A stretch of 64,000 nucleotides of DNA from Bacillota bacterium (GCA_029101005.1 JAQXQE010000006.1:62001-126000); one strand, 5' to 3'; shown: positions 44,467 to 53,966, counted from the stretch's first letter. The notes: generated from the sequence alone by a model not told the origin. Translations and numbers: made by a program.

Positions 44467-45831
44467 CTACATATCTTCTTCAGCTACCTTGAGCATGATT
44501 GCACACTCAATACGCTTCTTATGAAGCTCGCAACCGAACTCGTACACCTTGTCGATATCTCCATTAGAATGGAAGTTATTTGCAGCACAACCGCCAGCGC
44601 AGTAGAGCTTAGCCCAGCAGTCCTTACACTTATCTCTTGTGTACATATTGTTACCCTTGCGGAAGTAGTCAAGCACATGCTGCTCAGTGATTCCGTCGTA
44701 GATAGTTCCGACCTTCATGTCATCATCTCCTACGAACTGGTGGCAAGGATAGAGATCACCTGTTGGAGTAACAGCGAGATACTCTGTTCCAACTCCGCAG
44801 CCAGATACTCTCTTATAGATGCATGGACCACCTGTAAGATCTACATTATAGTGGTAGAAATTGAAGCCCTCGCCCTTCTTTCGTCTGTCATACATCTCCA
44901 TAGCGAGCTTCTCATACTGGTCGCAGAGGAATGGAATATCCTCCTCCTTGAGTGCGTATGGCATACTTGGATCGCACACTACAGGCTCGATACTTGTCTC
45001 CTTGAAGCCAAGGTCAGCCATGTGACATACGTCTGTTGCGAAGTCCTTGTTATACGCTGTATATGTTCCTCTCATGTAATATTCCTTCGTTCCTCTCGCA
45101 TCCACGAGTCTCTTGAAGTTGTCCATGATATTGTCGTAAGTTCCATTACCAGTCTTGGACTTTCTCATTCTGTCATGAGTCTCACGTCTTCCGTCCATAC
45201 TGAGAACTACGTTGCCCATCTCCTTGTTGCTGAACTCGATTACGTCATCGTCGATGAGAACACCGTTAGTTGTGAGTGTGAAGTTGAAAATCTTATTGTG
45301 CTCCTTCTCAAGCTCTCTTCCGTATGCTACGAGCTCCTTGCATACGTCCCAGTTGAGGAGTGGCTCTCCACCGAAGAAATCAACCTCGAGATGCTTACGA
45401 GTACCGGACTCCCTTACGAGATAGTCGAGAGCGGCCTTGCCGACCTCGAGCGGCATAATGCCGCTTTTACCGCTGTACTCGCCCTTACCAGCGAAGCAGT
45501 ACTCGCAGTCCATATTGCAGCCGTGTGCAACGTGCAAGCAGATAGCCTTGAGTACAGACTGCTTCTGCTTGAGGTCGCCAGCAATCTCTTCGTATGGGTC
45601 GATTGAGAAAAGAAGACCCAGCTTCTTGAGCTCTTCAATATCCGCGAGAGTCTCCTCCACATCGGCAGCTGTCACGTCATACTTCGCTATGATTGCAGCA
45701 GTAATTGCCTCCGCGTCAGAATTCTCGTACATTTCGATGATGTCATAAGCAACATCATCTACTGTGTGAACGGCACCGCTGTTTGCATCCATTACGATGT
45801 TATAACCATTTAGTTTGTACTGATGAATCAT
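44467..45831 (-). CDS. SCIFF peptide radical SAM maturase
   Basis: 454 residues, the maturase partner of the small SCIFF peptide encoded upstream (CteB in Clostridium thermocellum). An N-terminal peptide-recognition (RRE) region of about 90 residues is followed by the 4Fe-4S/SAM motif CNMDCEYC near residue 105, FFGGEPLLNW, and a SPASM domain with the auxiliary cysteines GCGVGTEYLAVTPTGDLYPCHQ and CKDCWAKLYCAGGCAANN. It installs cysteine thioether crosslinks in its substrate. A terminator separates it from the peptide gene. Confidence 0.92.
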   Translation of the reverse strand: MIHQYKLNGYNIVMDANSGAVHTVDDVAYDIIEMYENSDAEAITAAIIAKYDVTAADVEETLADIEELKKLGLLFSIDPYEEIAGDLKQKQSVLKAICLHVAHGCNMDCEYCFAGKGEYSGKSGIMPLEVGKAALDYLVRESGTRKHLEVDFFGGEPLLNWDVCKELVAYGRELEKEHNKIFNFTLTTNGVLIDDDVIEFSNKEMGNVVLSMDGRRETHDRMRKSKTGNGTYDNIMDNFKRLVDARGTKEYYMRGTYTAYNKDFATDVCHMADLGFKETSIEPVVCDPSMPYALKEEDIPFLCDQYEKLAMEMYDRRKKGEGFNFYHYNVDLTGGPCIYKRVSGCGVGTEYLAVTPTGDLYPCHQFVGDDDMKVGTIYDGITEQHVLDYFRKGNNMYTRDKCKDCWAKLYCAGGCAANNFHSNGDIDKVYEFGCELHKKRIECAIMLKVAEEDM

Positions 45832-45874
45832 ATTACCTTTATCTTTCTAATGTTAATTTGAATTTGTTAATAAT

Positions 45875-45904
45875 AAAAAAAGCGCCGCTCCCAAGAGCAG
45901 CGCT
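45875..45904 (-). terminator. Terminator between SCIFF peptide and maturase genes
   Basis: On the minus strand a 10-base stem AGCGCTGCTC/GAGCGGCGCT with a four-base loop is followed by T6. It should let a large share of transcripts stop after the peptide gene, giving more peptide than maturase. Confidence 0.88.
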
Positions 45905-45912
45905 CCAGATAG

Positions 45913-46062
45913 CTATTTCTCCTTGCTCTGCTCGCAGTGCTGATTAGCTACGCTGCAAGAAGTCTTGCTAGCTGACTGGCATGATGTCTGGCACTCGCCG
46001 CATCCGCCTGTTACTGTTGACTTTGCAAGATTTCTTGTTGAAACTGTCTTAATTCTTGTCAT
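45913..46062 (-). CDS. SCIFF-type ribosomal peptide, variant with five cysteines
   Basis: 49 residues, too short for the ORF track. It starts MTRIKTVSTRNLAKSTVTGG and contains the SCIFF core CGECQTSCQSASKTSCSVANQHC. Normal SCIFF peptides (six cysteines in forty-five residues) read CQSACKTSCTVGNQ; here residue 32 is Ser rather than Cys and residue 37 is Ser rather than Thr. GGAGGCTATT precedes the ATG. It is modified by the radical SAM maturase encoded 80 bases downstream. Its biological role is not known in any species. Confidence 0.9.
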   Translation of the reverse strand: MTRIKTVSTRNLAKSTVTGGCGECQTSCQSASKTSCSVANQHCEQSKEK

Positions 46063-46126
46063 AATAATAGCCTCCGTTCTCCTTTATCACATAAAGCATA
46101 ACAATCGAAATGCCTTGTGTCAAATA

Positions 46127-46909
46127 TTATTCTGCGTCTGTATTCGCTGCAGTAATTCTATAGTTGAATACAGCCTCTGTCTTAGTATTTCTATTGACAA
46201 TTCTGATTCTGTCAGCCTTGCCCTCAACACTGTTAGCTCTTATGAGAATGTCTACCGACTCTCCTGCGAGAATATCCTGAACCTCTACATCATCGAGAAC
46301 AGGTGGCAGATCCCAATCTCTTGTAACCGGATTGAATGATCTGTGAATGAATCTAATCTTACCGCGCTTAACATCAAAGTGATAGATGCAGTCTGATGAA
46401 ACGCTCGGAATGATGCACTCGCTCTGCTTGAAGCTGAACTGACCTCTTAGATTAACAAGAGCCTCAGCCTTTCTATATACAAGTCCACGGTATTCTCTCT
46501 CAACAGCCTCAGTCTCAGTTGCAATCATTACATTGCACTCAGCGTGCGAGATAACATACTCAGCAGTCTTGCCGACAACATTCTTGTTCTCATCCTTCGC
46601 TGACTTTGTCATAACAATGAGGTTCGCGCCGAACTCTCTGGCACACTTAACAATTCGCTGTCCTGCCTTGCCCATATCAGCCTTCTTGATTACATAGTAG
46701 CCCTCAAGAGTTGCCTCAACGAGATCGAGCTTCTTCTCGAGAAGATCCATAGCCTGCTCTGCAGCCTCTCTGCTTGCAGTGTAGTCCACTGACTCATCAA
46801 TCATGAGCAGAACAATCTCAACCTCATCTGGAGCAAAAAGCTTCTTGACCTGTGTAAGCGCCGTAAGACTTCTTGTTGTTTCTTCAACCGGCAGAAGTAT
46901 TCTCTTCAT
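46127..46909 (-). CDS. Universal stress protein-like domain with unknown C-terminal domain
   Basis: 260 residues. The first 150 resemble a UspA domain: MKRILLPVEETTRSLTALTQVKKLF, VDYTASREAAEQAMDLLEKKL and FGANLIVMTKSAKDENKNVVGKTAEYVISHAECNVMIA, although the ATP-binding G-x2-G-x9-G-[ST] pattern is only partly kept (VGKTAEYVISHAECNV). The last 110 residues form an unidentified beta-rich domain (FDVKRGKIRFIHRSFNPVTRDWDLPPV, RIRIVNRNTKTEAVFNYRI). It precedes the SCIFF gene on the same strand with a 64-base gap. The function is unknown. Confidence 0.72.
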   Translation of the reverse strand: MKRILLPVEETTRSLTALTQVKKLFAPDEVEIVLLMIDESVDYTASREAAEQAMDLLEKKLDLVEATLEGYYVIKKADMGKAGQRIVKCAREFGANLIVMTKSAKDENKNVVGKTAEYVISHAECNVMIATETEAVEREYRGLVYRKAEALVNLRGQFSFKQSECIIPSVSSDCIYHFDVKRGKIRFIHRSFNPVTRDWDLPPVLDDVEVQDILAGESVDILIRANSVEGKADRIRIVNRNTKTEAVFNYRITAANTDAE

Positions 46910-46972
46910 TAGATATCCTCCTTATTGCATCGGTTAATTATACCCCAAAAGCGTTCTGATATCTACTTTTTG

Positions 46973-48046
46973 TTATCTGAGCCACTCGGCCGCACTTACA
47001 ACGAAGAGCTCAAAGAGTGTGTAGAGCACCAGATAATCATCATCGAAGCTGCAGATTACATTATTCTGCATTACTCCGCCGTGTCCATCGAACACAATGT
47101 TAGGCGAACCGAATACTACAGCCTTACGCTCTCCATCCTTGGTGATGATGTAGTTGGACGCAACATTAGCCTTTCTTACAGCCATGAATGAATCCACTCT
47201 GAACTCACCGTTAACTGTATCAATCAGATATGAATTCTTACCAGTACCCTTGAGGTGCTTGATAGTTCCGAACTTCTCACCGTCTGAGTAGATGTCGTGA
47301 TCAATATCAGTAGCATCCTTGTATTCGGCAACTGTCGCCTCTGTTCTAGCGAACTCCTCTCCCTCGCTGTCATAGAGTGTTACAGAGAGAGGTGGCTTTC
47401 TGATAAAAGTCTTGAGAATCTCGTTGTCGTTGATATCCACGAGATTGTTGTCCTTTGTGTTATGGCGGTAGAACTCATACATATCAAGCTGCGCTGGAGC
47501 GTTTGTTCTTGTTCCATCCACGAAACCAGCTGTCAGCTCAGCAAGATCACCAGTCATTACCGCACTCATAACCTTGAGCGCAGCAAAAACAGAATAGTTC
47601 TTCTGAGTTACCGGCATATCCGAAGTATCCTCGATATTGTCGAGTCTCCAGGCATTAGCCTCGCCGAAGTCAATATTATTAGTTATATTGATGTTTCTGA
47701 AGCAGAAGTTCTTGCCGTCATCAGTGATTACAATAATATCGGTAAAAGCCGATGGGCCGTAGATAATCGCAGGTGCATCCTTGTATATGCCAGCCCAGCA
47801 CTTTCCGAGAGGTGTCTCCATATTCTCAAAGAAGTAGAAGAGCTCATCTAAGCTTCTGCCCTGCTTTGCAATCTTCTTATCATAGAGATTCTTGTCATTA
47901 TATCCACCCTTCTTGCTGTTCGAGAAGATTCCGAATGCGAGCAGAATCATAAGAAAAGAAAGGATGAACTTACCAACAAGTAATGATAGAACAGCCAGGA
48001 AGACCGCAAGCCCTCCGACTATTTTGAATCCTTTATCTTCATTCAT
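46973..48046 (-). CDS. Hypothetical membrane-anchored protein, 357 residues
   Basis: Not recognised. One or two hydrophobic segments near the N-terminus (IVGGLAVFLAVLSLLVGKFILSFLMILLAFGIF) are followed by about 300 soluble residues rich in beta strands (APAIIYGPSAFTDIIVITDDGKNFCFRNINI, PPLSVTLYDSEGEEFARTEATVAEY). It lacks a signal cleavage site. It stands alone with a GGAGGG-like site before the ATG; 63 bases separate it from the next gene. Confidence 0.72.
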   Translation of the reverse strand: MNEDKGFKIVGGLAVFLAVLSLLVGKFILSFLMILLAFGIFSNSKKGGYNDKNLYDKKIAKQGRSLDELFYFFENMETPLGKCWAGIYKDAPAIIYGPSAFTDIIVITDDGKNFCFRNINITNNIDFGEANAWRLDNIEDTSDMPVTQKNYSVFAALKVMSAVMTGDLAELTAGFVDGTRTNAPAQLDMYEFYRHNTKDNNLVDINDNEILKTFIRKPPLSVTLYDSEGEEFARTEATVAEYKDATDIDHDIYSDGEKFGTIKHLKGTGKNSYLIDTVNGEFRVDSFMAVRKANVASNYIITKDGERKAVVFGSPNIVFDGHGGVMQNNVICSFDDDYLVLYTLFELFVVSAAEWLR

Positions 48047-48195
48047 TATAATTTACCCTCCGTATCGCGAAATATACTAGCGAGTATTCTATCATATTTA
48101 ATACAAATATCGAAGATACTGTGAATTAATCATCTGTGTACATTTTGAACTTTTGTATACTTTGTTAATATTTTGATAAATATAGTGTTATTAGA

Positions 48196-48225
48196 TTGAC
48201 TTATAACCCCATTATGAAGTATTAT
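48196..48225 (+). promoter_or_regulatory. Promoter of the second NSS transporter gene
   Basis: TTGACT and TATTAT are 18 bases apart, about 115 bases before the start codon. The leader after it holds a small stem GTAGTTT/AAACTAC around TTTTAC at 48245-48264, which might be regulatory. Confidence 0.5.
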
Positions 48226-48339
48226 ATTTGTAGATGAAATCTGTAGTTTTTTTACAAACTACACAACATGTTGCCCTTGCTGAATCTCCCAATTCTTCTG
48301 CAAGGTATGAAAATTATATAGATTGGAGCGTTAATTATT

Positions 48340-49704
48340 ATGTCTAAGAAGGACAACTCAAGCGCTAGCTTCTCAAGATTCGGCTACATCATGGTAGCTG
48401 CCGGCGCTGCTATCGGACTCGGTAATATTTGGAAGTTCCCGTATGTCGCATACGGCGATGGAGGCGGAACATTCCTGCTCGTATACTGTGTATTCGCAGT
48501 ACTGCTCGGACAGCCTGGAGTAATGATTGAGACAGCTATCGGTCGTCACTCAAGAGCTAACGCAGTAGATGCTTACGGCAAGATTAACAAGAAATGGTCA
48601 TTCATCGGAGTTATCAACACAGTTTGTACAGCTATGATCGACTTCTACTACATGATCGTCAGCGGTTACGTAGTAAAGTACGCAATTGCATACCTTACAG
48701 GTGCACGCTTCGGTGCTGATAAGGCTGCATACTACAATGCATTTATCTCAGATCCAATCGAGCCACTGATCTACGGATTTGCAGTAATCGCAATTACTTC
48801 AATAATCCTCGGCTTCGGTATCACAGATAAGGTAGAGAAGATTTGCAAGGTTATCCTCCCTGCACTTCTGATTCTCCTCATCATCTGCGGAATCTGGGCT
48901 CTCGTTATCTCACCAAATGCTATGGAAGGTCTCAAGTGGTACCTCTTACCTGACTTCTCAAAGCTCAATACAACAACTCTTGCTGATGCATGTATGCAGG
49001 TACTCTTCTCAGTAGGTATCGGCTGGGCTATCTTCATAACACTCGGTGCAAGTATCTCTGATGATAAGAACCTCAGATCTGACTCAACATGGGTAGTAAT
49101 CTGTGACTCAGCAATCGCTATTCTCGCAGGATTCGTAATCATCCCATCAGTAGTTGGTTCAGGAGCAGAGATGGCTTCAGGTCCTTCACTGGTATTCCTG
49201 GCTATGACATCAATCTTCGAGCAGTTCCCAGGTGGTAACATTATCGGACTCTTCTTCTTCATGTCACTGGTATTCGCTGTATTCTCAACAGCGTTCACAA
49301 TCCTCGAGATTCCTATCATGGTAGTAAGAGAGAAGTTCAACACAGGCTCATGGGCTGCAGTAATCATCACATCATCAATCATCTTCATCGGCGGAGTATT
49401 CGCATCACTCTCACAGGGAAGCGGACTGCTGAGTGGAGTAATGATTCCTTGGATAGACTTCGGAGGAATTCACCACTACAACATCTACGACTGGATTGAT
49501 TGCTTCACAGGATATGTTCTCCTCCCAGGTGGAACACTGCTGACATCATTCTTCGTATCATATGTATGGGGTTTCGACAACCTGAGCAAGGAGCTCGAGA
49601 AAGGTGGCGGAAGACCTGTCAGCAAGTGGGACAGATTCACAATTCAGATCTGCATTCCTATCCTCACTCTCGTAGTAATCCTCCACGCATTCGGACTATT
49701 CTAG
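48340..49704 (+). CDS. Neurotransmitter:sodium symporter (NSS) family transporter
   Basis: 454 residues with about 11 membrane segments. The first carries GYIMVAAGAAIGLGNIWKFPYVAYGDGGGTFLLVY, the sodium and substrate site. DFYYMIVSGYVVKYAIAY and GIGWAIFITLGASISDDKNL continue the NSS pattern. It likely imports an amino acid with sodium. The C-terminal segment after TM10 is present, so it is full length. It is a paralogue of the transporter at 18631 and is one of three cation-coupled amino acid transporters in this part of the window. Confidence 0.92.
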   Translation: MSKKDNSSASFSRFGYIMVAAGAAIGLGNIWKFPYVAYGDGGGTFLLVYCVFAVLLGQPGVMIETAIGRHSRANAVDAYGKINKKWSFIGVINTVCTAMIDFYYMIVSGYVVKYAIAYLTGARFGADKAAYYNAFISDPIEPLIYGFAVIAITSIILGFGITDKVEKICKVILPALLILLIICGIWALVISPNAMEGLKWYLLPDFSKLNTTTLADACMQVLFSVGIGWAIFITLGASISDDKNLRSDSTWVVICDSAIAILAGFVIIPSVVGSGAEMASGPSLVFLAMTSIFEQFPGGNIIGLFFFMSLVFAVFSTAFTILEIPIMVVREKFNTGSWAAVIITSSIIFIGGVFASLSQGSGLLSGVMIPWIDFGGIHHYNIYDWIDCFTGYVLLPGGTLLTSFFVSYVWGFDNLSKELEKGGGRPVSKWDRFTIQICIPILTLVVILHAFGLF

Positions 49705-49724
49705 ACGAGACACATACGACATAC

Positions 49725-49751
49725 AAAGCCGGCTGCAAGCAGCCGGCTTTT
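49725..49751 (+). terminator. Intrinsic terminator of the NSS gene
   Basis: Perfect 11-base stem AAAGCCGGCTG/CAGCCGGCTTT with a four-base loop, 20 bases after the stop codon. Confidence 0.9.
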
Positions 49752-49969
49752 AGCATGCCTGAAAAAAACAATCTCTAATTCTGATATATAATTAACGATT
49801 TATTTGTGATAAATGCACAAAAAAACAAAACACGTACTTGCTTTAATGCAAGATTTTGAGTAAACTAAACAAGTCGTGCTTTATATGATGTTAAGTAATA
49901 CTTATCACCATTTGCACTCAATAGCTATGTAATGATAACAAGATAAGAAAGAAAGTTGGTTAGTAGATA

Positions 49970-51358
49970 ATGATAGAAAGAATAGCTGATATTAACACTG
50001 TAGTTAACGATTTCGTCTGGGGCGTTCCTGCAATGGTCTGCATTGTAGGTGTAGGTCTCTACCTCAGCTTCAGAACAGGATTCATTCAGTTCCGCAAGTT
50101 CGGTTATTCACTCAAGTCAACCTTAGGTAAGATCTTCAGCAAGGCAGATGCTAAGGATGGCGCAATCACACCTTTCCAGGCCGTATGCACAGCACTCGCC
50201 GCAACTGTAGGAACAGGTAACATCGCCGGCGTTGCTGGTGCCATCGCTATCGGAGGCCCAGGTGCTGTATTCTGGATGTGGATGTCTGCCCTTCTCGGTA
50301 TGTGTACAAAGTTCTCGGAAGTAACACTCGCTGTACACTTCAGAGAGGTTAACGCTGAGGGAGACTATGTCGGCGGACCAATGTACTACATCAAGAACGG
50401 TCTCGGCAAGAACTGGATGTGGCTCGCTTACCTCTTCGCAATCTTCGGTACACTGACAGTATTCGGAACTGGTAATGCTACACAGGTTAATACAATCACA
50501 TCAGCTATCAACGCTGCACTGATCAATTATAATGTTTTAGATGCTAACAACCTCGGAACAAGCAACCTCATCATCGGAGTTGTAATCTGCGTACTCGTTG
50601 CAGTTATCCTCCTCGGTGGAGTTAAGAGAATCGGTAAGGTAACAGAGACTCTCGTTCCTATCATGGCAGTTCTCTACATCGTGCTTGGACTTGGTGTAGT
50701 TTTTCTCAACTTCCAGTATGTTCCAGCAGTATTCAAGTCAATCTTCGAGGGAGCATTCAATCCAAGTGCTGTTACAGGTGGAGTTGTAGGAAGCCTCTTC
50801 CTCTGTATGCGTAAGGGAGTATCAAGAGGAATCTTCTCTAACGAGGCAGGCCTTGGTACAGGTTCAATCGCACACGCAACAGCTGATACAGATCACCCAG
50901 TTAAGCAGGGACTCTTCGGAATCTTCGAGGTTTTCGCAGACACAATCGTAATCTGCACACTCACAGCCCTCGTAATTCTCTGCAGTGGCGTATCAATCCA
51001 GTACGGTGAGGCAGCAGGAGCTGAGCTCACAATCGCAGGTTTCACTAACGTATACGGTAACTGGGTATCAATCTTCACAGCTATCGCAATGTGCTGCTTC
51101 GCGTTCTCAACAATCCTCGGATGGGGACTCTACGGAACACGTTGCTGCGAGTTCATCTTCGGAACAAAGAGCATCAAGGTATTCATGGTACTCTACTCAC
51201 TCGTAGCTATCATCGGAGCAACAATCGACCTCGGTCTCATCTGGAATATCGCAGACACATTCAACGGTCTTATGGCTATTCCAAACCTTATCGCAGTATT
51301 CATGCTCGCACCAGTAGTAGTTAAGCTCGTTAAGGATTATTTCGACAAAGCAAACTAA
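49970..51358 (+). CDS. Sodium:alanine symporter (AGCS) family protein
   Basis: 462 residues, about ten membrane segments. VWGVPAMVCIVGVGLYLSFRTGFIQFRKF, ALAATVGTGNIAGVAGAIAIGGPGAVFWMWMSALLGMCTKFSEVTLA and GLFGIFEVFADTIVICTLTALVIL are AGCS signatures (AgcS/AlsT group), taking up alanine or glycine with sodium. The start has GAAAG/AGTTGG spacing rather than a strong AGGAGG. It is an independent unit with a terminator downstream. Confidence 0.94.
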   Translation: MIERIADINTVVNDFVWGVPAMVCIVGVGLYLSFRTGFIQFRKFGYSLKSTLGKIFSKADAKDGAITPFQAVCTALAATVGTGNIAGVAGAIAIGGPGAVFWMWMSALLGMCTKFSEVTLAVHFREVNAEGDYVGGPMYYIKNGLGKNWMWLAYLFAIFGTLTVFGTGNATQVNTITSAINAALINYNVLDANNLGTSNLIIGVVICVLVAVILLGGVKRIGKVTETLVPIMAVLYIVLGLGVVFLNFQYVPAVFKSIFEGAFNPSAVTGGVVGSLFLCMRKGVSRGIFSNEAGLGTGSIAHATADTDHPVKQGLFGIFEVFADTIVICTLTALVILCSGVSIQYGEAAGAELTIAGFTNVYGNWVSIFTAIAMCCFAFSTILGWGLYGTRCCEFIFGTKSIKVFMVLYSLVAIIGATIDLGLIWNIADTFNGLMAIPNLIAVFMLAPVVVKLVKDYFDKAN

Positions 51359-51381
51359 TCATTTGTACAAATACAGGTTAT

Positions 51382-51420
51382 AGTAAAACAGCCAGTGCGA
51401 AAAGCACTGGCTATTTTACT
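51382..51420. terminator. Bidirectional intrinsic terminator
   Basis: Nested stem TAGTAAAA-AGCCAGTGC/GCACTGGCT-ATTTTACTA lies between the converging AGCS and LysR genes. Confidence 0.88.
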
Positions 51421-51447
51421 ATATTCGTTATATTTCCTGCTATGCGT

Positions 51448-52320
51448 CTAGTATTCGCTAACGCCCTTCTCAACTATGAAGTTGACCAGCGTCTGAAGTG
51501 GCTTTCCCATTCTTCTAGCACTATAGAACAGCTGAAGCTTATCAACGAACACATCTCCTAAAGGCACTGCCTTCAGGTTCGGTTCATCTCTCATCTCAGA
51601 CAGCGGAATAACTGCAAAACCCTGCGAGATCGCTACCATTGCATTCTGCACATCAGTTGACTGAACTTGCTTAACACCTCTGAAATTTTCACCGAACATC
51701 TTATACAGATTCTCTCTGCAGAATTCATAATATGCCTTATCTAGCGACTTGGTGATGAAAGGAAGTTCGGCAATAGCCCCACCAATAGATCCATATCTCT
51801 CGATGCTGTCAGCCGATATGAGAAGATGCTCCGGAGCACGCACAATATCCACGGTCTCAACATGATTTGACTGTGCAAACTTAGTGCCAAGGTTATAAGG
51901 CATTACTATTGCGTCGAGTTTCCTCTGCTGAAGCGCCATAGCAAGTTCACTCTCATTACCTATAGTCATATTGAGTTTGATATCAGGGTGAGCATCGGTG
52001 AACTCCTTGAATACCGGAAGGAAGAAGTGCGAGCCATCAAAGCCGAGATTGAGCTCGTTATCCCTATCACCCTTAAGCCTCATAAGCAATTCATTGTACC
52101 CTCTTAATATCTCCAACACTCCATCGCAGAATATATGTCCGTCAGATGTTAGCACGCAACCTTTATTATTCCTCTCGAAGAGTGCAACTCCAAGCTCATC
52201 CTCTAGTTGCGCGATGTACTTGCTCATCGTCGTCTGCGCTATACCACACTTATCTGCAGCTTCGGTGAAATTACCCGTCTCTGCTGCAGCAAGGAAGTAA
52301 TCCAGTTTTCCTATATTCAT
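51448..52320 (-). CDS. LysR-family transcriptional regulator
   Basis: 290 residues. N-terminal winged helix MNIGKLDYFLAAAETGNFTEAADKCGIAQTTMSKYIAQLEDELGVALFERNNKGCVLTSDG is typical LysR; the effector-binding domain follows (NMTIGNESELAMALQQRKLDAIVMPYNLG). It is divergent from brnQ with a 190-base shared regulatory region, so branched-chain amino acid transport is a likely target. That link is inferred from gene order. Confidence 0.9.
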   Translation of the reverse strand: MNIGKLDYFLAAAETGNFTEAADKCGIAQTTMSKYIAQLEDELGVALFERNNKGCVLTSDGHIFCDGVLEILRGYNELLMRLKGDRDNELNLGFDGSHFFLPVFKEFTDAHPDIKLNMTIGNESELAMALQQRKLDAIVMPYNLGTKFAQSNHVETVDIVRAPEHLLISADSIERYGSIGGAIAELPFITKSLDKAYYEFCRENLYKMFGENFRGVKQVQSTDVQNAMVAISQGFAVIPLSEMRDEPNLKAVPLGDVFVDKLQLFYSARRMGKPLQTLVNFIVEKGVSEY

Positions 52321-52510
52321 ATCTTATTCCTTCTCTTATCCATTATCTGCCATATATTATAACCTTTTCCATTGCCAACTTGAAGCCAGATATGAAAAAA
52401 AGTGCTGACAAGATGAATATTATTCGTTTTATTTTTGCTCGCAAGCCATATATAAGTGAAACTGTATTAAGAAAGAAATATATGAATTATCGAAAGGTTA
52501 GGTACAAGCA

Positions 52511-53881
52511 ATGAATACTAATAGAAGACATATGATCTCATCAACAGTCTGTATGGGTCTTGCACTCTTTGCAACGCAGTTCGGTGCAGGTAATCTCATC
52601 TTCCCTCCATTCCTCGGACGTGGAACTGGCTCAGACTGGATGGTAGGTTTCCTCGGCTTCCTGATTATGGATGTTGGTCTCGCAGCAGCTGCAGTATATT
52701 CAGTAGTTGCAAACAGAGCAGGAACAGTTGACGGAGTTGTCGGCAAGATGGGACCTAAGGCAGGTAAGGTCCTCCTTACAACTATCATTCTCTGCCTCGG
52801 ACCATGCGTATGCATCCCACGCACAGCATGCACTAGCTACGAACTAGGCCTTCAGACAATGCTCCCAGGTGTTCCACTTCCTATCTACGGAGCTGTATTC
52901 TTTGCAGTAACACTTTTTCTTGTAATAAGACCTAGCAAGGTTGTAGACATCATCGGTAAGTATCTCACACCTGCACTCCTTGCAGTTATGGTGCTTCTCA
53001 TCATCCTCGGTATTGCTGATCCAATCGGCAAGGCCGTTCCAATCGAGGATGTTGTTGCTTTCGCATCAGGTGTTCAGAACGGTTACCAGACACTCGACGG
53101 AATCGGCGGAGTACTTATGACAATGATGCTCATGAATGCGGCTATCGGCTACGGCTTCCGCGACAAGAAGGACATCAAGCACATGGTAGCAGGTGCTGAC
53201 ATCATCTCAGCAGTTCTCCTCGCACTCGTATACGGCGGACTCTCATACCTCGGATCAACAGTATCCGGCATCGAAGCATTCGCTGGACTCGAGCAGGCTC
53301 CTCTTATGGTAGCAATCACATATGCACTTATGGGCAAAGCAGGAGTATATGCTCTCGCAACAATAGTTATTCTCGCATGTCTCACAACAGCACTCGGACT
53401 CAGTGCAGTTGTCGGTGATTACTTCGAGGAGCTGACTAACGGCAAGCTCAAGTATAAGACAGTAGTAGTAACAGTTATCCTGCTCAGCTACGCAATGTCA
53501 AACTTTGGACTGTCAACAATCATCTCAATTGCTGGCCCAATCCTTGAGATCCTCTATCCACCACTCATCGTGCTTGTACTCGGCGCGTTCTTCGAGAGAA
53601 TCTCAAGCAATCACCACATTATCAAATTCGCTACATACTTCGCTCTCATCAGCAGCATCATATGTACATTCAATAACATGTTCGGCTTTGGAATGGACTT
53701 CCTTAATATGCTTCCATTCACATCACTTGGACTCGGCTGGGTATGCCCTGCCCTCATCGGTGGAGTAATCGGTTCATTCTTCAAGGATGAGCTCCACATC
53801 ACAGAGACAGTGCTCGACGCAGCTGCAGAAGAGCTCCACGAACTCGAGGAGTCAATGCACCAGCACACAGCACTTAACTAA
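52511..53881 (+). CDS. brnQ: Branched-chain amino acid transport system II carrier protein
   Basis: 456 residues with about twelve membrane segments. MGLALFATQFGAGNLIFPPFLGRGTGSDWMVGFLGFL is the hallmark of LIVCS transporters, and GPCVCIPRTACTSYELGL, GGLSYLGSTVSGIE and LACLTTALGLSAVVGDYF fit the rest. It imports leucine, isoleucine and valine with sodium or protons. The ribosome binding site is AAAGGTTAGGT upstream of ATG. It is divergent from a LysR regulator. Confidence 0.93.
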   Translation: MNTNRRHMISSTVCMGLALFATQFGAGNLIFPPFLGRGTGSDWMVGFLGFLIMDVGLAAAAVYSVVANRAGTVDGVVGKMGPKAGKVLLTTIILCLGPCVCIPRTACTSYELGLQTMLPGVPLPIYGAVFFAVTLFLVIRPSKVVDIIGKYLTPALLAVMVLLIILGIADPIGKAVPIEDVVAFASGVQNGYQTLDGIGGVLMTMMLMNAAIGYGFRDKKDIKHMVAGADIISAVLLALVYGGLSYLGSTVSGIEAFAGLEQAPLMVAITYALMGKAGVYALATIVILACLTTALGLSAVVGDYFEELTNGKLKYKTVVVTVILLSYAMSNFGLSTIISIAGPILEILYPPLIVLVLGAFFERISSNHHIIKFATYFALISSIICTFNNMFGFGMDFLNMLPFTSLGLGWVCPALIGGVIGSFFKDELHITETVLDAAAEELHELEESMHQHTALN

Positions 53882-53929
53882 CGCTTACATGTAATTATCC
53901 ATAATACATACAACATACCCCTAACGATA

Positions 53930-53957
53930 AAAACAGCACGCTTCCGCGTGCTGTTTT
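53930..53957. terminator. Bidirectional intrinsic terminator after brnQ
   Basis: Perfect 12-base stem AAAACAGCACGC/GCGTGCTGTTTT with loop TTCC. Confidence 0.92.
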
Positions 53958-53966
53958 CTCGTATTC

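Noticed and set aside
44521-45606. A 361-codon plus-strand frame over the SCIFF maturase
   Set aside because: Antisense shadow; the maturase has all radical SAM and SPASM cysteine motifs.
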